Below are positions 18,483 to 27,274 of a DNA stretch of 64,000 nucleotides, piece after piece. A program made the position numbers and the translations under genes. This DNA comes from an uncultured Mucilaginibacter sp. (GTDB taxonomy: Bacteria; Bacteroidota; Bacteroidia; Sphingobacteriales; Sphingobacteriaceae). Positions within the stretch are counted from its first letter, which is position 1. Each line of letters opens with the position of its first letter. Below the pieces are notes generated by a model. That model was not told the DNA's origin. It saw only the letters and a list, made by a program, of their open reading frames with translations, and did no database searches. The stretch covers positions 62,001 through 126,000 of the forward strand of contig CAITEP010000005.1 in NCBI GenBank assembly GCA_903891475.1, read 5' to 3'.

Positions 18483-19706
18483 CTAAAGCGACTTTAAAAA
18501 ATGAATAATGCTGTTTTGCTCCGCTTTGCTTAATTGCTTATACCTTTCGGCACTTATGCCCGCTTCGCCACCATGTAGCCTAATGGCCTCGTCAATACTA
18601 TGCGCCCGCCCATCATGCAGTAAATAATAGTTGCCGCCTTGCACACCAGGTGCCAAGCCTAGGCCCCATAAAGGCGTGGTACGCCATTCAGCTGTTTTAG
18701 CATTGCCTTCGGTATAGCCATCATCTAAACCTGGGCCCATGTTGTGCACCAGCAAATCGGTATATGGGTGTATGGTTTGATAGGCCAAACCAGCAATGGG
18801 CGAGTAGTCTGTAGTTAAGGTTTGCTTATGGCAGGTTTCACAACCAATAGTATTAAATAACGCGCTGCCGGTTATTACATCATTATCGGTTGCGTTGCGT
18901 TGCAATGGGGTTTGCAGGCATTGTACGTAAAACACTACCGAATAAAAATCATTGTTATCAATTTCGGGACTGGCAGCGGTTTGGGGCATACTTTCTTCCA
19001 AATAGTTAAACGGATTATAGGGCGCATAGCTACTGGTAATGCCCATATCATGGTTATAGGCCAAAGCCACTTGCTGAAACAAATTATATACGGCTCCCTT
19101 ACGCCCAAACCTGCAAATGTATTTACCATCGGCACGGGGTATAGCACCATAAAGCGGACTAACGTAGTTTGGTATGCTGTTATAGTTGGGATGCCCGCGC
19201 ACGCCATCGGGATTGTTTTTATTGGACGCTGCCATAGCCAATATGGCCGAATCGGGCACGGCTTCCAGATAACCAACACCGCCGGTAATGGGAGCAATTA
19301 ATTTAGTACTGGTTGCCCCTTCGGGTATTTGCTGCGGGGTATAGCCCGGCAAATTAAAGTTGCCAAGTTGTGGGCCACCTAGCGCCAAAAACTTATTGCC
19401 GGTACTATCAATTTGACCAAAACGGGTAAGTATGGTAAAGGGGTGCCCGCGGTTATCGCTGGCATGACAGCTGCCGCAGCTGGTAGCCACAAAATAAGGG
19501 CCCAGTCCAGTTTCTTTAGTGCGGTTTGCAAAAAATTGGTCGTTCCCTTTGCTAAATAATAGGGTTTGGGCACTGGTAAGGTCGGTAGGGCCGCACAAGC
19601 CTTGTTCCGGGTTTATCATATCCGGAATAAGCTTGCTGCACGATGCTACGGCAATGGCCATACAAAGCCCAAATACCGCTAATAGGATGATATAGTTTTT
19701 CTTCAT
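18483..19706 (-). CDS. Di-heme c-type oxidoreductase lipoprotein (DUF1111 type)
   Basis: 407 residues. A lipoprotein signal with C23 in VASC precedes a domain with two CxxCH haem sites: CGSCH (77-81) and CETCH (about 292-296). Order and spacing match the DUF1111 di-heme thiol-oxidoreductase-like family, relatives of bacterial cytochrome c peroxidase. The segment LGLAPGVQGGNYYLLHDGRA with RSIDEAIRLHGGEA-like sequence near the end is typical. It is the first gene of an operon with a Rieske lipoprotein and a porin, under a palindromic operator. The natural substrate of this family is unclear. Confidence 0.87.
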   Translation of the reverse strand: MKKNYIILLAVFGLCMAIAVASCSKLIPDMINPEQGLCGPTDLTSAQTLLFSKGNDQFFANRTKETGLGPYFVATSCGSCHASDNRGHPFTILTRFGQIDSTGNKFLALGGPQLGNFNLPGYTPQQIPEGATSTKLIAPITGGVGYLEAVPDSAILAMAASNKNNPDGVRGHPNYNSIPNYVSPLYGAIPRADGKYICRFGRKGAVYNLFQQVALAYNHDMGITSSYAPYNPFNYLEESMPQTAASPEIDNNDFYSVVFYVQCLQTPLQRNATDNDVITGSALFNTIGCETCHKQTLTTDYSPIAGLAYQTIHPYTDLLVHNMGPGLDDGYTEGNAKTAEWRTTPLWGLGLAPGVQGGNYYLLHDGRAHSIDEAIRLHGGEAGISAERYKQLSKAEQNSIIHFLKSL

Positions 19707-19722
19707 ACAGGGAAATTTTTGC

Positions 19723-19754
19723 CAAATATATATTTAATTAGACTAAGTCTAAAT
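19723..19754 (-). promoter_or_regulatory. Promoter with palindromic operator for the di-heme/Rieske/porin operon
   Basis: Read on the minus strand, TATATTTG (19730-19723) is an exact TAnnTTTG -7 box 16 bases before the start codon. Just upstream, in the place of the -33 element, lies TTAGAC-TAA-GTCTAA (19738-19752), extended by near-symmetric A/T flanks. Such a site covering the -33 region fits repression. The palindrome resembles operators of DtxR/IdeR/MntR-type metal regulators; that identity is inference. Confidence 0.65.
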
Positions 19755-19899
19755 AAAAATAATGATTTTTTATCTTTTGAATTGAGTTGAATGATTTGCG
19801 GGGTAGGGGTGGATGGGTTCTAGGATTATTGTCTTGGGTTATGGGTATATAATTTTATTTTTAAATGCAATTTCCTACCTTTAAATAAAATTACAAGCA

Positions 19900-20769
19900 A
19901 TGAAAAACCTAAGCCTTTTACTGCTGTTATTGATGATTATTTTAAAATCATCGGCACAAAACCTTGCAGGGGGTGATACGATCCTGAAATTCGACCAAAA
20001 GTTTACCAAATGTGAACGAAAATGGGTTGCCTTTAGAAGGAGCGATACGGTTAAGCGTATTTATTATGGGTTTATTTATATTGATGAGCAGGCGGGGTTT
20101 ACACTCGATTTAAAGGGAACTTTTTATATTGATATCAGTAATAAATTTATTGCTGATACCTCACTTTCGGCAAATAAGGCCTTAAAATATCGACTAAAGC
20201 CTAACTGGCCTTATTTCGGCCTGATACCTTCAAAACGTTTTGCTGAATTAAACCTTTTAGCGGAGCCTGCTTGGGTAAAAATTTATTACCAAAATACCGA
20301 TACCTTACAACACCTTTATAGAATGGGCTACGTGTACAATGATGCCGACGAATGCGGCATAGCCTTAACCTATTTAAAAAGGGCATACGTGGTAAATCCA
20401 CACCCGCCAGGGGTTGATTTTGAGCTGGCTTTTGCCTACAACGCGCTTAAACAATATGATGATGCCATTAGCGTATTGTTGCCTGCTATGCTAAGTAAAC
20501 CGGGCGATCCGCTTTATTATAAGGAGTTAGGTTATGCGTATTCACACAAAAACGATTATCCTAATGCCATCGATACCTATAAAAAGGGAATTGAATATTT
20601 TAAGGGCGATGAACCAAACGAATCAAAAGGAGAAATGGCTTCAAATATGGCTAGTATTTACAAAGCAATGGGCAAAATGGACGACTATAAGTTTTGGATG
20701 ATAAAAGCTAAGGAGTATACCCCAACCACCTCCTATATTTATAAGCAGATAACAGATGCTGGGTTTTAA
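19900..20769 (+). CDS. Secreted tetratricopeptide-repeat protein
   Basis: 289 residues with a signal peptide (about 1-19, leucine-rich, ending KSSAQ). From about 145 on there are at least three TPR-like helix pairs: YNDADECGIALTYLKRAYVVNP, AYNALKQYDDAISVLLPAM, and AYSHKNDYPNAIDTYKKGIEYF, then MASIYKAMGKMDDYKFWMIKA. TPRs mediate protein contacts; no enzyme motif is seen in the N-terminal 140 residues. It stands alone. TACCTTTA, a near match to the -7 box, lies about 20 bases upstream of the start. It is convergent with the RDD gene. Confidence 0.75.
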   Translation: MKNLSLLLLLLMIILKSSAQNLAGGDTILKFDQKFTKCERKWVAFRRSDTVKRIYYGFIYIDEQAGFTLDLKGTFYIDISNKFIADTSLSANKALKYRLKPNWPYFGLIPSKRFAELNLLAEPAWVKIYYQNTDTLQHLYRMGYVYNDADECGIALTYLKRAYVVNPHPPGVDFELAFAYNALKQYDDAISVLLPAMLSKPGDPLYYKELGYAYSHKNDYPNAIDTYKKGIEYFKGDEPNESKGEMASNMASIYKAMGKMDDYKFWMIKAKEYTPTTSYIYKQITDAGF

Positions 20770-20787
20770 ATGCCGACTGATTAAATT

Positions 20788-21756
20788 TTAATCAAATTCT
20801 TGTTCTTCGGCTTCTACTACTTCTACAACATAGGTATTGCTAATCGCGTCATGCCATCCTCGTTGTTTTTTGTCGAGAAAAATAAGTGCGTCCATTGGAA
20901 TAAACCTGCAAATTGTTCTGCCTAAAATTTGTAAGAAGCCAGGTTTTTCGCCTGCTTCGGTCACTACCATGCTTGAGGTAATGCATTTAGCAGCTGTAAA
21001 ACCAAAAATACCCTCCATAAATAAATAGTAATAGAAAAATACAAGTAAAAAGGAGGTTAGGCTGTCAATTTCAAATAAGCTTTCAGCAGTTCCTTTTTTT
21101 GAAATATAAATTGCTTTAACAAGATTGGTTACCGACAAGGTTAAATAAATGATTAATATTAAATCTATTGTTTGGTTAAAAAATCTTTGAATAGGTTTTA
21201 ATACACGCATTAGATAAAAGTTTTTACCATCTTGTTCTGTATCCTGGAGTACCAAGGCTTTGTTTTTCGATAATATGAAAAGGCCATACCAGCAAACAAC
21301 CGTGTTTATTATGGTGCTTGACAAGGGTATTAATCTGGGAGCTAATATTATAAATATTTGATTAGTAGTAAGATTAGCATGATGGGCTACTGGTAAAAAT
21401 TCTGAGGTAATTGATGATTGAAATTGGTTTGATACTATTCTGTTAATCAAGTAAAACACCCAGCCTAAATCAATAGGAGTCATAACAACAATGAATGCCA
21501 TATAAAACCTTAAAATATTATTTTTTTTATATTTTGATTTTACAAAAACAATCAACCCTATAATACCTATAACAATAGGAATTTGGTTTAATGTGGAAAA
21601 TAAAAGATTATGGAAATTTAATTGGGGTTGTTTATGTAAAAGATAAGGTATTAAAATGTAATTAAACAGTGTGCCGAAAATATAACTGTTAAAGTAGTAC
21701 ACTAAAATGAGTGCTAAAATAATGGAGATGGTGGTTTCGCTATTTTTTGATCTCAT
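20788..21756 (-). CDS. RDD-family membrane protein
   Basis: 322 residues with about six to seven hydrophobic segments. The C-terminal third holds the RDD-type pattern: FGFTAAKCITSSMVV, GRTICRFIPMDALIFL, and GWHDAISNTYVVE. The conserved arginine of GRT and the RGWHD segment are the diagnostic parts. RDD proteins are integral membrane proteins; some are linked to Na+/H+ exchange, but most are of unknown role. The N-terminal 180 residues are an additional membrane region I do not recognise. Confidence 0.75.
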   Translation of the reverse strand: MRSKNSETTISIILALILVYYFNSYIFGTLFNYILIPYLLHKQPQLNFHNLLFSTLNQIPIVIGIIGLIVFVKSKYKKNNILRFYMAFIVVMTPIDLGWVFYLINRIVSNQFQSSITSEFLPVAHHANLTTNQIFIILAPRLIPLSSTIINTVVCWYGLFILSKNKALVLQDTEQDGKNFYLMRVLKPIQRFFNQTIDLILIIYLTLSVTNLVKAIYISKKGTAESLFEIDSLTSFLLVFFYYYLFMEGIFGFTAAKCITSSMVVTEAGEKPGFLQILGRTICRFIPMDALIFLDKKQRGWHDAISNTYVVEVVEAEEQEFD

Positions 21757-21989
21757 GGATATGATAAGGTTGTTGTTTATTTTGAATTTTGAATGGTGTG
21801 TTTCTACCTACTCAAATATATAGTCATTTTTACTAATTGCAAACTTGAGTAACTCTTATAATTCTGTGATTTACACCATAAAAACCATCGACTTAAGCCA
21901 AAAACCAACAAAAAATAAAACAATCAAAACAAATATCCTACAACTTGCAACCCACAACCTTCAACCCAATAAAAAATTCTCCCAACCCC

Positions 21990-22020
21990 TTGAATATAAG
22001 AAAATAACTCCCTACCTTTG
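21990..22020 (+). promoter_or_regulatory. Promoter of the str operon (rpsL)
   Basis: TTG (21990-21992), 20 bases, TACCTTTG (22013-22020): a match to TTG-N19/20-TAnnTTTG. Directly after the box, TCCC-taaaat-GGGGA can form a small hairpin at the 5' end of the message. The gap further upstream (21757-21985) is AT-rich, rich in CAACC-type words on one side, and holds no gene. Confidence 0.85.
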
Positions 22021-22065
22021 CAATCCCTAAAATGGGGATAAAAAAACAAATACGAAAAAGGAAAA

Positions 22066-22491
22066 ATGCCTACTATTCAGCAATTAGTTAGAAAAGGTAG
22101 AGTAGCTCTGGTCGACAAGAGTAAGTCGCCAGCGTTGGACAGCTGTCCACAGCGAAGAGGCGTATGCACACGTGTGTATACCACTACCCCTAAAAAACCA
22201 AACTCAGCAATGCGTAAAGTTGCACGTGTGCGCCTTACCAATGGTAAAGAAGTAAACGCTTACATTCCCGGCGAAGGTCACAACCTTCAGGAGCACTCTA
22301 TCGTGTTAATCCGCGGTGGTCGTGTTAAAGATTTACCAGGTGTACGTTACCACATCATCCGTGGCGCGCTCGATACTTCGGGTGTAGCGGGTCGTAACCA
22401 ACGCCGTTCAAAATATGGTACTAAACGCCCTAAACCAGGTCAGGCAGCAGCCCCGGCAGGAAAAGGAGCACCAGCTAAAAAGAAAAAATAA
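22066..22491 (+). CDS. rpsL: 30S ribosomal protein S12
   Basis: 141 residues, about 17 longer than E. coli S12 owing to a C-terminal tail rich in A, P, G and K. S12 lies at the decoding centre. The conserved [12 protein letters not shown] (the position of the streptomycin-resistance lysine) and the loop [17 protein letters not shown] are intact with wild-type residues. It is the first gene of rpsL-rpsG-fusA-rpsJ and follows a strong promoter. Confidence 0.98.
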   Translation: MPTIQQLVRKGRVALVDKSKSPALDSCPQRRGVCTRVYTTTPKKPNSAMRKVARVRLTNGKEVNAYIPGEGHNLQEHSIVLIRGGRVKDLPGVRYHIIRGALDTSGVAGRNQRRSKYGTKRPKPGQAAAPAGKGAPAKKKK

Positions 22492-22493
22492 TT

Positions 22494-22500
22494 AAGGAGG
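22494..22500 (+). promoter_or_regulatory. Perfect Shine-Dalgarno site before rpsG
   Basis: AAGGAGG ends nine bases before the rpsG ATG. Most genes in this window have no such site, in line with the known low use of Shine-Dalgarno pairing in Bacteroidota. Confidence 0.75.
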
Positions 22501-22509
22501 ATAGATTTA

Positions 22510-22977
22510 ATGAGAAAGTCAAAACCAAAAAAGAGAATTATCCTTCCTGATCCAAAGTTCAATGATACTTTGGTTACAAGGTTCGTAAACAACATGATGT
22601 ACGATGGTAAAAAATCAACCGCGTACGCTATATTTTATAATGCGGTAGAAATTGTTGAAAAGAAAACCAGCGAAAACGGATTGGATACCTGGAAAAAAGC
22701 TTTAAACAACGTAATGCCGGCTGTTGAAGTAAAAAGCCGCCGTGTAGGTGGTGCCAACTTTCAAGTACCTACCGAGGTACGTCCGGAGCGTAAAATTGCT
22801 TTAGGCATGAAATGGTTGATTAGCTATGCCCGCCGTCGTGGAGAAAAAACCATGATGGAAAAATTGGCAGGCGAAATCATATCGGCAGCCAAAGGTGAAG
22901 GCGCCGCGGTTAAAAAGAAAGAAGATACGCACAAAATGGCCGAAGCCAATAAAGCATTCTCACATTTCAGGTTCTAA
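22510..22977 (+). CDS. rpsG: 30S ribosomal protein S7
   Basis: 155 residues, full length. S7 nucleates assembly of the 30S head and contacts E-site tRNA. Seen motifs: the N-terminal [32 protein letters not shown], and [17 protein letters not shown]. It is 18 bases after rpsL and, unusually, has a full-strength Shine-Dalgarno sequence, so its initiation may differ from its neighbours. In many bacteria S7 represses the str operon by binding the rpsL-rpsG gap; the 18-base gap here is too short for the E. coli type of site. Confidence 0.98.
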   Translation: MRKSKPKKRIILPDPKFNDTLVTRFVNNMMYDGKKSTAYAIFYNAVEIVEKKTSENGLDTWKKALNNVMPAVEVKSRRVGGANFQVPTEVRPERKIALGMKWLISYARRRGEKTMMEKLAGEIISAAKGEGAAVKKKEDTHKMAEANKAFSHFRF

Positions 22978-22980
22978 AAT

Positions 22981-23066
22981 AAAGTTGATTAGGTGAAGTG
23001 GTTGCCTGGGTTGATTAAGTTGTTTTGCATAACTCAATCAACATAAGCAACCCAATCAACTTAAAA
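22981..23066. repeat. Word-repeat hairpin between rpsG and fusA
   Basis: The left arm carries AAGTTGATT, GGTTGCC and GGGTTGATTAAGTT; the right arm carries AACTCAATCAAC, AAGCAACCC and AATCAACTT. They pair over about 30 positions with small bulges. There is no T-tract after the stem. Confidence 0.7.
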
Positions 23067-23077
23067 CAAAACATAAC

Positions 23078-25189
23078 ATGTCAAGAGATCTTAAATACAC
23101 AAGAAACATTGGTATTGCCGCGCATATTGACGCTGGTAAAACCACTACTACCGAACGTATACTCTATTACGCCGGCGTGAGCCACAAAATAGGTGAGGTA
23201 CACGAAGGTGCCGCAACTATGGACTGGATGGCGCAGGAGCAGGAACGTGGTATTACCATTACCTCGGCCGCTACTACCGTAAACTGGAAATATAGGGGAC
23301 ATACCTACCACATTAACATTATTGATACCCCGGGACACGTTGACTTTACCGTTGAAGTGAACCGCTCATTAAGGGTGTTGGATGGTTTGGTGTTCTTGTT
23401 TTCGGCAGTTGACGGGGTGGAGCCTCAATCAGAAACCAACTGGAGACTAGCCAATAATTATAACGTAGCCCGTATAGGTTTCGTGAATAAAATGGACCGC
23501 TCTGGTGCCGATTTCTTGAACGTGGTAAAACAAGTAAAAACCATGTTGGGCAGTAATGCTGTTCCGCTTCAGTTACCTATTGGTGCCGAAGAAAACTTTA
23601 AAGGCGTCGTTGACTTGATTAACTGGAAAGGTATTGTTTGGAACGAGCACGATAAAGGCATGACCTTTACCGAAGTGCCAATTCCGGCTGATATGATTGA
23701 AGAAGCAACCGAGTGGAGAGAAAAATTGCTTGAATCGGTAGCTGATTATGATGAGAGCCTGATGGAGAAATTTTTTGACGCTCCTGAAACCATTACCGAG
23801 CGCGAAGTGTTGGACGCTTTACGTAAGGCGGTTTTAGACGCTAAAATAGTTCCGATGGTTTGCGGTTCATCATTCAAAAACAAAGGTGTACAAACCATGC
23901 TTGACTATGTGATGGAGCTATTGCCTTCGCCACTTGACAACGAAGGTATTATTGGAACCAACCCTGATACAGGTGCCGAAATTATCCGTCGCCCAACAGA
24001 GAAAGATCCATTTGCAGCCTTGGCATTTAAAATAGCTACCGACCCGTTTGTTGGTCGTTTATGCTTTATCCGTGTTTACTCAGGTAACTTGGAAGCAGGT
24101 TCGTATGTATTTAACATGCGTTCGGGCAATAAAGAGCGTATATCACGTATATTCCAAATGCACGCTAACAAGCAAAACCCTATCCCTAATGTAGGCGCGG
24201 GTGACATTGCGGCGGTAGTTGGTTTTAAGGATATTAAAACAGGCGATACCCTTTGCGACGAGAAACACCCGATTATTCTGGAATCGATGAATTTCCCTGA
24301 GCCGGTTATTGGTTTAGCCATTGAGCCTAAAACACAAGCCGACGTTGATAAATTAGGTATGGCTTTAGGTAAACTAGCCGAAGAGGATCCTACCTTCCGT
24401 GTAAATACAGACGAAGAAACTGGTCAAACCGTAATTTCGGGTATGGGCGAGCTTCACCTGGATATCATCATGGATCGCTTAAAACGTGAGTTTAAAGTGG
24501 AAGTAAACCAAGGCGCGCCACAAGTTGCTTACAAAGAGTCAATCACCGGTACTGTACAGCACCGTGAAACTTATAAGAAACAAACTGGTGGTCGTGGTAA
24601 ATTTGCCGACATTCAAGTTATCCTTTCACCAAACGACGAAGGCAAAGAAGGCCTGCAGTTTGTGAACGAAATTACCGGTGGTGCCATCCCTAGGGAATTT
24701 ATACCATCAGTTGAGAAAGGTTTCTTAGCATCAATGACCAATGGTGTATTGGCAGGCTATCCGTTAACCAGCTTAAAAGTAAGGTTAATTGACGGCTCGT
24801 TCCACGCGGTCGATTCAGACGCGTTATCTTTTGAGATCGCGGCTAAATCTGCTTATCGCGAGGCATTGCCAAAATGTAAGCCTATGTTGTTGGAGCCAAT
24901 CATGAAAATTGAGATATTGACTCCTGAAGAAAACATGGGTGATGTAATTGGTGATATGAACCGTCGTCGTGGTCAGCTTTTGGGTATGGACTCACGCGCA
25001 GGTTCACAAGTAATCAAAGCAACAGTACCATTATCGGAAATGTTTGGTTATGTAACCCAGTTACGTACCATCACCTCTGGTCGTGCAACCTCTACCATGG
25101 AATTTGACCACTACGCCGAAGCCCCACGTAACGTGCAGGAAGAAGTAGTAGCCAAAGCTAAGGGAAAGAAAGCAGCGGGAAATAATTAA
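23078..25189 (+). CDS. fusA: Elongation factor G
   Basis: 703 residues, full length. EF-G drives GTP-dependent translocation on the ribosome. The G domain shows AHIDAGKTT (P-loop), [11 protein letters not shown] (switch I), DTPGHVDF and NKMDRSGAD. Domains II-V follow, with [10 protein letters not shown] and the conserved C-terminal [20 protein letters not shown]. It is the only fusA seen here. It is flanked on both sides by hairpins made from the same TTGATT/AATCAA word set. Confidence 0.98.
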   Translation: MSRDLKYTRNIGIAAHIDAGKTTTTERILYYAGVSHKIGEVHEGAATMDWMAQEQERGITITSAATTVNWKYRGHTYHINIIDTPGHVDFTVEVNRSLRVLDGLVFLFSAVDGVEPQSETNWRLANNYNVARIGFVNKMDRSGADFLNVVKQVKTMLGSNAVPLQLPIGAEENFKGVVDLINWKGIVWNEHDKGMTFTEVPIPADMIEEATEWREKLLESVADYDESLMEKFFDAPETITEREVLDALRKAVLDAKIVPMVCGSSFKNKGVQTMLDYVMELLPSPLDNEGIIGTNPDTGAEIIRRPTEKDPFAALAFKIATDPFVGRLCFIRVYSGNLEAGSYVFNMRSGNKERISRIFQMHANKQNPIPNVGAGDIAAVVGFKDIKTGDTLCDEKHPIILESMNFPEPVIGLAIEPKTQADVDKLGMALGKLAEEDPTFRVNTDEETGQTVISGMGELHLDIIMDRLKREFKVEVNQGAPQVAYKESITGTVQHRETYKKQTGGRGKFADIQVILSPNDEGKEGLQFVNEITGGAIPREFIPSVEKGFLASMTNGVLAGYPLTSLKVRLIDGSFHAVDSDALSFEIAAKSAYREALPKCKPMLLEPIMKIEILTPEENMGDVIGDMNRRRGQLLGMDSRAGSQVIKATVPLSEMFGYVTQLRTITSGRATSTMEFDHYAEAPRNVQEEVVAKAKGKKAAGNN

Positions 25190-25193
25190 TTTT

Positions 25194-25290
25194 TGAAGTT
25201 AAAGGTTGATTGAGTTGATTAGGTGAGTAGTTTTGCTCAAATAGTAACTCAATCAACTTAATAAACATAATCAACCCAATCAACTATAAC
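25194..25290. repeat. Word-repeat hairpin between fusA and rpsJ
   Basis: GGTTGATTGAGTTGATTAGGTGAGTAG is matched on the other side by ACTCAATCAACTT and ATCAACCCAATCAACT (each written here in parts under 30 bases as words). The vocabulary is the same as in the gap before fusA, but the order differs, so this is not a simple copy. Confidence 0.65.
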
Positions 25291-25326
25291 TAATAGCTCT
25301 TATAGTTGGTTATAAATTAAAATAAC

Positions 25327-25632
25327 ATGAGCCAAAGAATCAGAATTAAATTAAAATCGTACGATTACAACTTGGTTGATAAATCGGCCGAGAAAATCGT
25401 AAAAACAGTAAAGCCTACAGGCGCTGTAGTAAGCGGACCGCTTCCGCTACCAACTGAAAAGAAAATTTTCACCGTTTTGCGTTCACCGCACGTGAACAAA
25501 AAAGCACGTGAGCAGTTTCAGTTATGCTCATACAAGCGTTTGTTAGACATCTACAGTTCGAACTCAAAAACTGTTGACGCCTTAATGAAACTAGAATTGC
25601 CTAGCGGCGTTGAAGTTGAAATTAAAGTATAG
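25327..25632 (+). CDS. rpsJ: 30S ribosomal protein S10
   Basis: 101 residues, full length. S10 (NusE) is a 30S head protein and also an antitermination factor. Typical sequence: [48 protein letters not shown] and the end [13 protein letters not shown]. In most bacteria rplC follows at once. Here an intrinsic terminator follows the stop, and rplC is 10.3 kb away. The last 15 codons, stop and terminator recur about 720 bases downstream. Confidence 0.98.
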   Translation: MSQRIRIKLKSYDYNLVDKSAEKIVKTVKPTGAVVSGPLPLPTEKKIFTVLRSPHVNKKAREQFQLCSYKRLLDIYSSNSKTVDALMKLELPSGVEVEIKV

Positions 25633-25720
25633 CCCCACCCAACCCTTCCGTTAGCTAACGGAGCAGGGCTGTGAAAAGGATATTAGAAAGCCATTCGTTT
25701 TTGCGGGTGGCTTTTTTTGT
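25585..25720 (+). repeat. Direct repeat, copy A: rpsJ tail plus terminator
   Basis: The end of rpsJ with 3' flank. The block GAAATTAAAGTATAGCCCCA continuing to CCCAACCC, and the block GAAAAGGATATTAGAAAGCC continuing through the terminator stem, are identical in copy B. The hairpin between the blocks differs: here the loop region is CCGTTAGCTAACGG. Confidence 0.9.
25687..25718 (+). terminator. Terminator of the str operon
   Basis: AAAGCCATTCG pairs with CGGGTGGCTTT (two G-T pairs) over a T-rich loop, then T7. It ends rpsL-rpsG-fusA-rpsJ. Confidence 0.9.
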
Positions 25721-25808
25721 TCAAAAGTATCCTATTGAAATAATCAAATCAAAAATAGGAGTGTTTATAAATATTGATTAATTTTCCCGTATAGAAATAG
25801 GCGAACTT

Positions 25809-26084
25809 ATGAAACGCAAAATATTTATTTACAGCTTGAGGATAGTCGCTATTCTGCTTTTGTTGTTATCTTTTCTATTCATGATAGCTGTCCGCTTAAG
25901 CGATAAGGGAGATATTGTAGATAGAAACTCCATTTGGATTCTAATAGTTTTTTTAATTGTACTTGGGATTTTTATTTATAGTTTTTCTATTTCTGTGGTT
26001 TTGTCAAAAAACGTTTTCAAGAAGAAAACCATCCACGAGAAAATAAATGAAATTAAAAAATCTAACTTAAATAAGGTTCACTAA
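25809..26084 (+). CDS. Small two-helix membrane protein of unknown function
   Basis: 91 residues with two hydrophobic helices (about 9-30, IVAILLLLLSFLFMIAV; about 45-68, WILIVFLIVLGIFIYSFSISVVL) and a basic cytoplasmic tail. It is not recognised. It lies between the two copies of the rpsJ tail and terminator, so it is the passenger gene of that duplication or insertion. The DNA is very AT-rich compared with the ribosomal genes. Confidence 0.6.
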   Translation: MKRKIFIYSLRIVAILLLLLSFLFMIAVRLSDKGDIVDRNSIWILIVFLIVLGIFIYSFSISVVLSKNVFKKKTIHEKINEIKKSNLNKVH

Positions 26085-26307
26085 GGATATAAAATAAATG
26101 AAAGTCAACAATCAAAAAAGATGCATTTGTTGAATAAAAATAGGTTTACAAAAAGAGATGAGCTTACAAAGTTGTACGGTTGATTAATGATAACGAATTT
26201 AAAAGAAAATAAAGGTGGCACTTCAATTTAAATCTTGGCATACCCACTCTGATACTCTAATAAATCCAGCGTGGCATAATCTATCCCATTCATTAATTTT
26301 TGTTAAA

Positions 26308-26355
26308 ATGGAACTAGGATTACCAAGTGGTATTGAAGCTGAAATTAAAGTATAG
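26308..26355 (+). pseudogene. rpsJ 3'-end fragment
   Basis: Fifteen codons homologous to the last residues of S10, in frame to the stop. The frame stays open upstream to a GTG at 26215 (46 codons in all), but the upstream residues do not resemble S10. It cannot make a functional S10; it is best read as a remnant left by duplication, or as the end of rpsJ brought in with foreign DNA. Confidence 0.75.
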
Positions 26356-26402
26356 CCCCACCCAACCCTCCCCAAAGGAGAGGGCTTTGAAAAGGATATT
26401 AG

Positions 26403-26435
26403 AAAGCCATTCGTTTTTGCGGGTGGCTTTTTTTT
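26403..26435 (+). terminator. Second copy of the rpsJ terminator
   Basis: The same 11-bp stem and loop as the str operon terminator, with T8. It would stop read-through from the small membrane-protein gene. Confidence 0.88.
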
Positions 26436-26479
26436 GTGATATACATTTTATAATTTAGTTGATTAAAACATTTAGTTTA

Positions 26480-27217
26480 ATGAAATCCACACAAAAATTT
26501 TTAGGCCTTTTAGTAATGATATTCATATCTGCTTGCAATAATTATGAAAAGGATGGTGATAAAGTATATTATAATTCATGGAATGAAGGTTCAGGTAGTC
26601 ACAAGTACCAACTTGTAGATGTAGATGCTGCGAAGTTTCATGTTCTTTATTATGATTCATATGCGAAAGATGACAAGTTTGTTTTTTATAACGGATTACT
26701 TATTCCGGGTGCAGATGCTAAAACATTTGAAGCTATCGGCAATTATTATGCTCATGACAAGTTTCATGGATATTATGGTGGTGACAGTATTAAATCTTCT
26801 CATGGGTTATCATTTAGAATTATAAATGCGTATTATACAACTGACGGAAAAGATGTTTTTTTTATGAAAAAAGCAATGAAGGTTACCTCAGTCTCAAAAT
26901 TTAGGTTTGTATTTGATTCAGGCGAAGATGAAGGAGATAGATGGACAACCGATGGACATAATTATTTTATACACCAATTTAAAGTCCCCTCAGAAGACTA
27001 TAAACATATGGTGCTTTATAAAAATAGCGGAGGCATTTCAAAAGATAGCAAATGGGTATATTACCTAAATCGTAAAATCAATTATAATGATAGTGGCAGA
27101 AGAGTTTTAGATACCGTTGACTTAAAAACTTTTGAGGTAACTGGGTTTTTGGAATGTGGAGACAAATATGGATGTATTAATATTTTTCGTGGAAGAACAA
27201 AATGTAATCCGAAATAA
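26480..27217 (+). CDS. DKNYY-family lipoprotein
   Basis: 245 residues from the ATG at 26480; a TTG seven codons earlier is a weaker start. Lipobox ISAC with the cysteine at 19 suggests an anchored lipoprotein. Repeated segments such as KDDKFVFYNGLLIPGADAKT, TTDGKDVFFMKKAMKV and KDSKWVYYLNRKI fit the DKNYY repeat family (k-D-k-x-V-Y-Y ... g-a-D-x-x-T-F-e). Such proteins are cell-envelope proteins of unknown role. It sits directly after the second rpsJ-type terminator. Confidence 0.75.
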   Translation: MKSTQKFLGLLVMIFISACNNYEKDGDKVYYNSWNEGSGSHKYQLVDVDAAKFHVLYYDSYAKDDKFVFYNGLLIPGADAKTFEAIGNYYAHDKFHGYYGGDSIKSSHGLSFRIINAYYTTDGKDVFFMKKAMKVTSVSKFRFVFDSGEDEGDRWTTDGHNYFIHQFKVPSEDYKHMVLYKNSGGISKDSKWVYYLNRKINYNDSGRRVLDTVDLKTFEVTGFLECGDKYGCINIFRGRTKCNPK

Positions 27218-27245
27218 TAGATTCAAAAATCTTGTAAATTCTAAA

Positions 27246-27271
27246 ATTCTGTAAATCCTGATTCAGACAAT
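27246..27271. repeat. Dispersed repeat (TGTAAATCCTGATTCAGACA type)
   Basis: CTGTAAATCCTGATTCAGACA at 27249-27269 recurs with one change at 29652-29672. As I recall, this word is a common intergenic element in Bacteroidota genomes. Confidence 0.6.
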
Positions 27272-27274
27272 ATT

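Larger units (their letters stand above)
26308..26436 (+). repeat. Direct repeat, copy B: diverged rpsJ tail plus terminator
   Basis: Encodes MELGLPSGIEAEIKV and stop, against [15 protein letters not shown] at the true rpsJ end. The coding part differs at eight of the first 33 bases, half of them silent, while the stop region and the terminator are identical to copy A. The internal hairpin is CCCTCCCCAAAGGAGAGGG, a palindrome type common in this phylum. Confidence 0.88.

Noticed and set aside
21845..22030. 61-codon frame before rpsL
   Set aside because: It overlaps the rpsL promoter boxes and is a low-complexity T/K/N-rich translation of word-repeat DNA.
26215..26355. 46-codon gene from GTG ending in the rpsJ tail
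   Set aside because: No recognisable protein upstream of the tail; the open frame is short enough for chance, so only the rpsJ fragment is listed.
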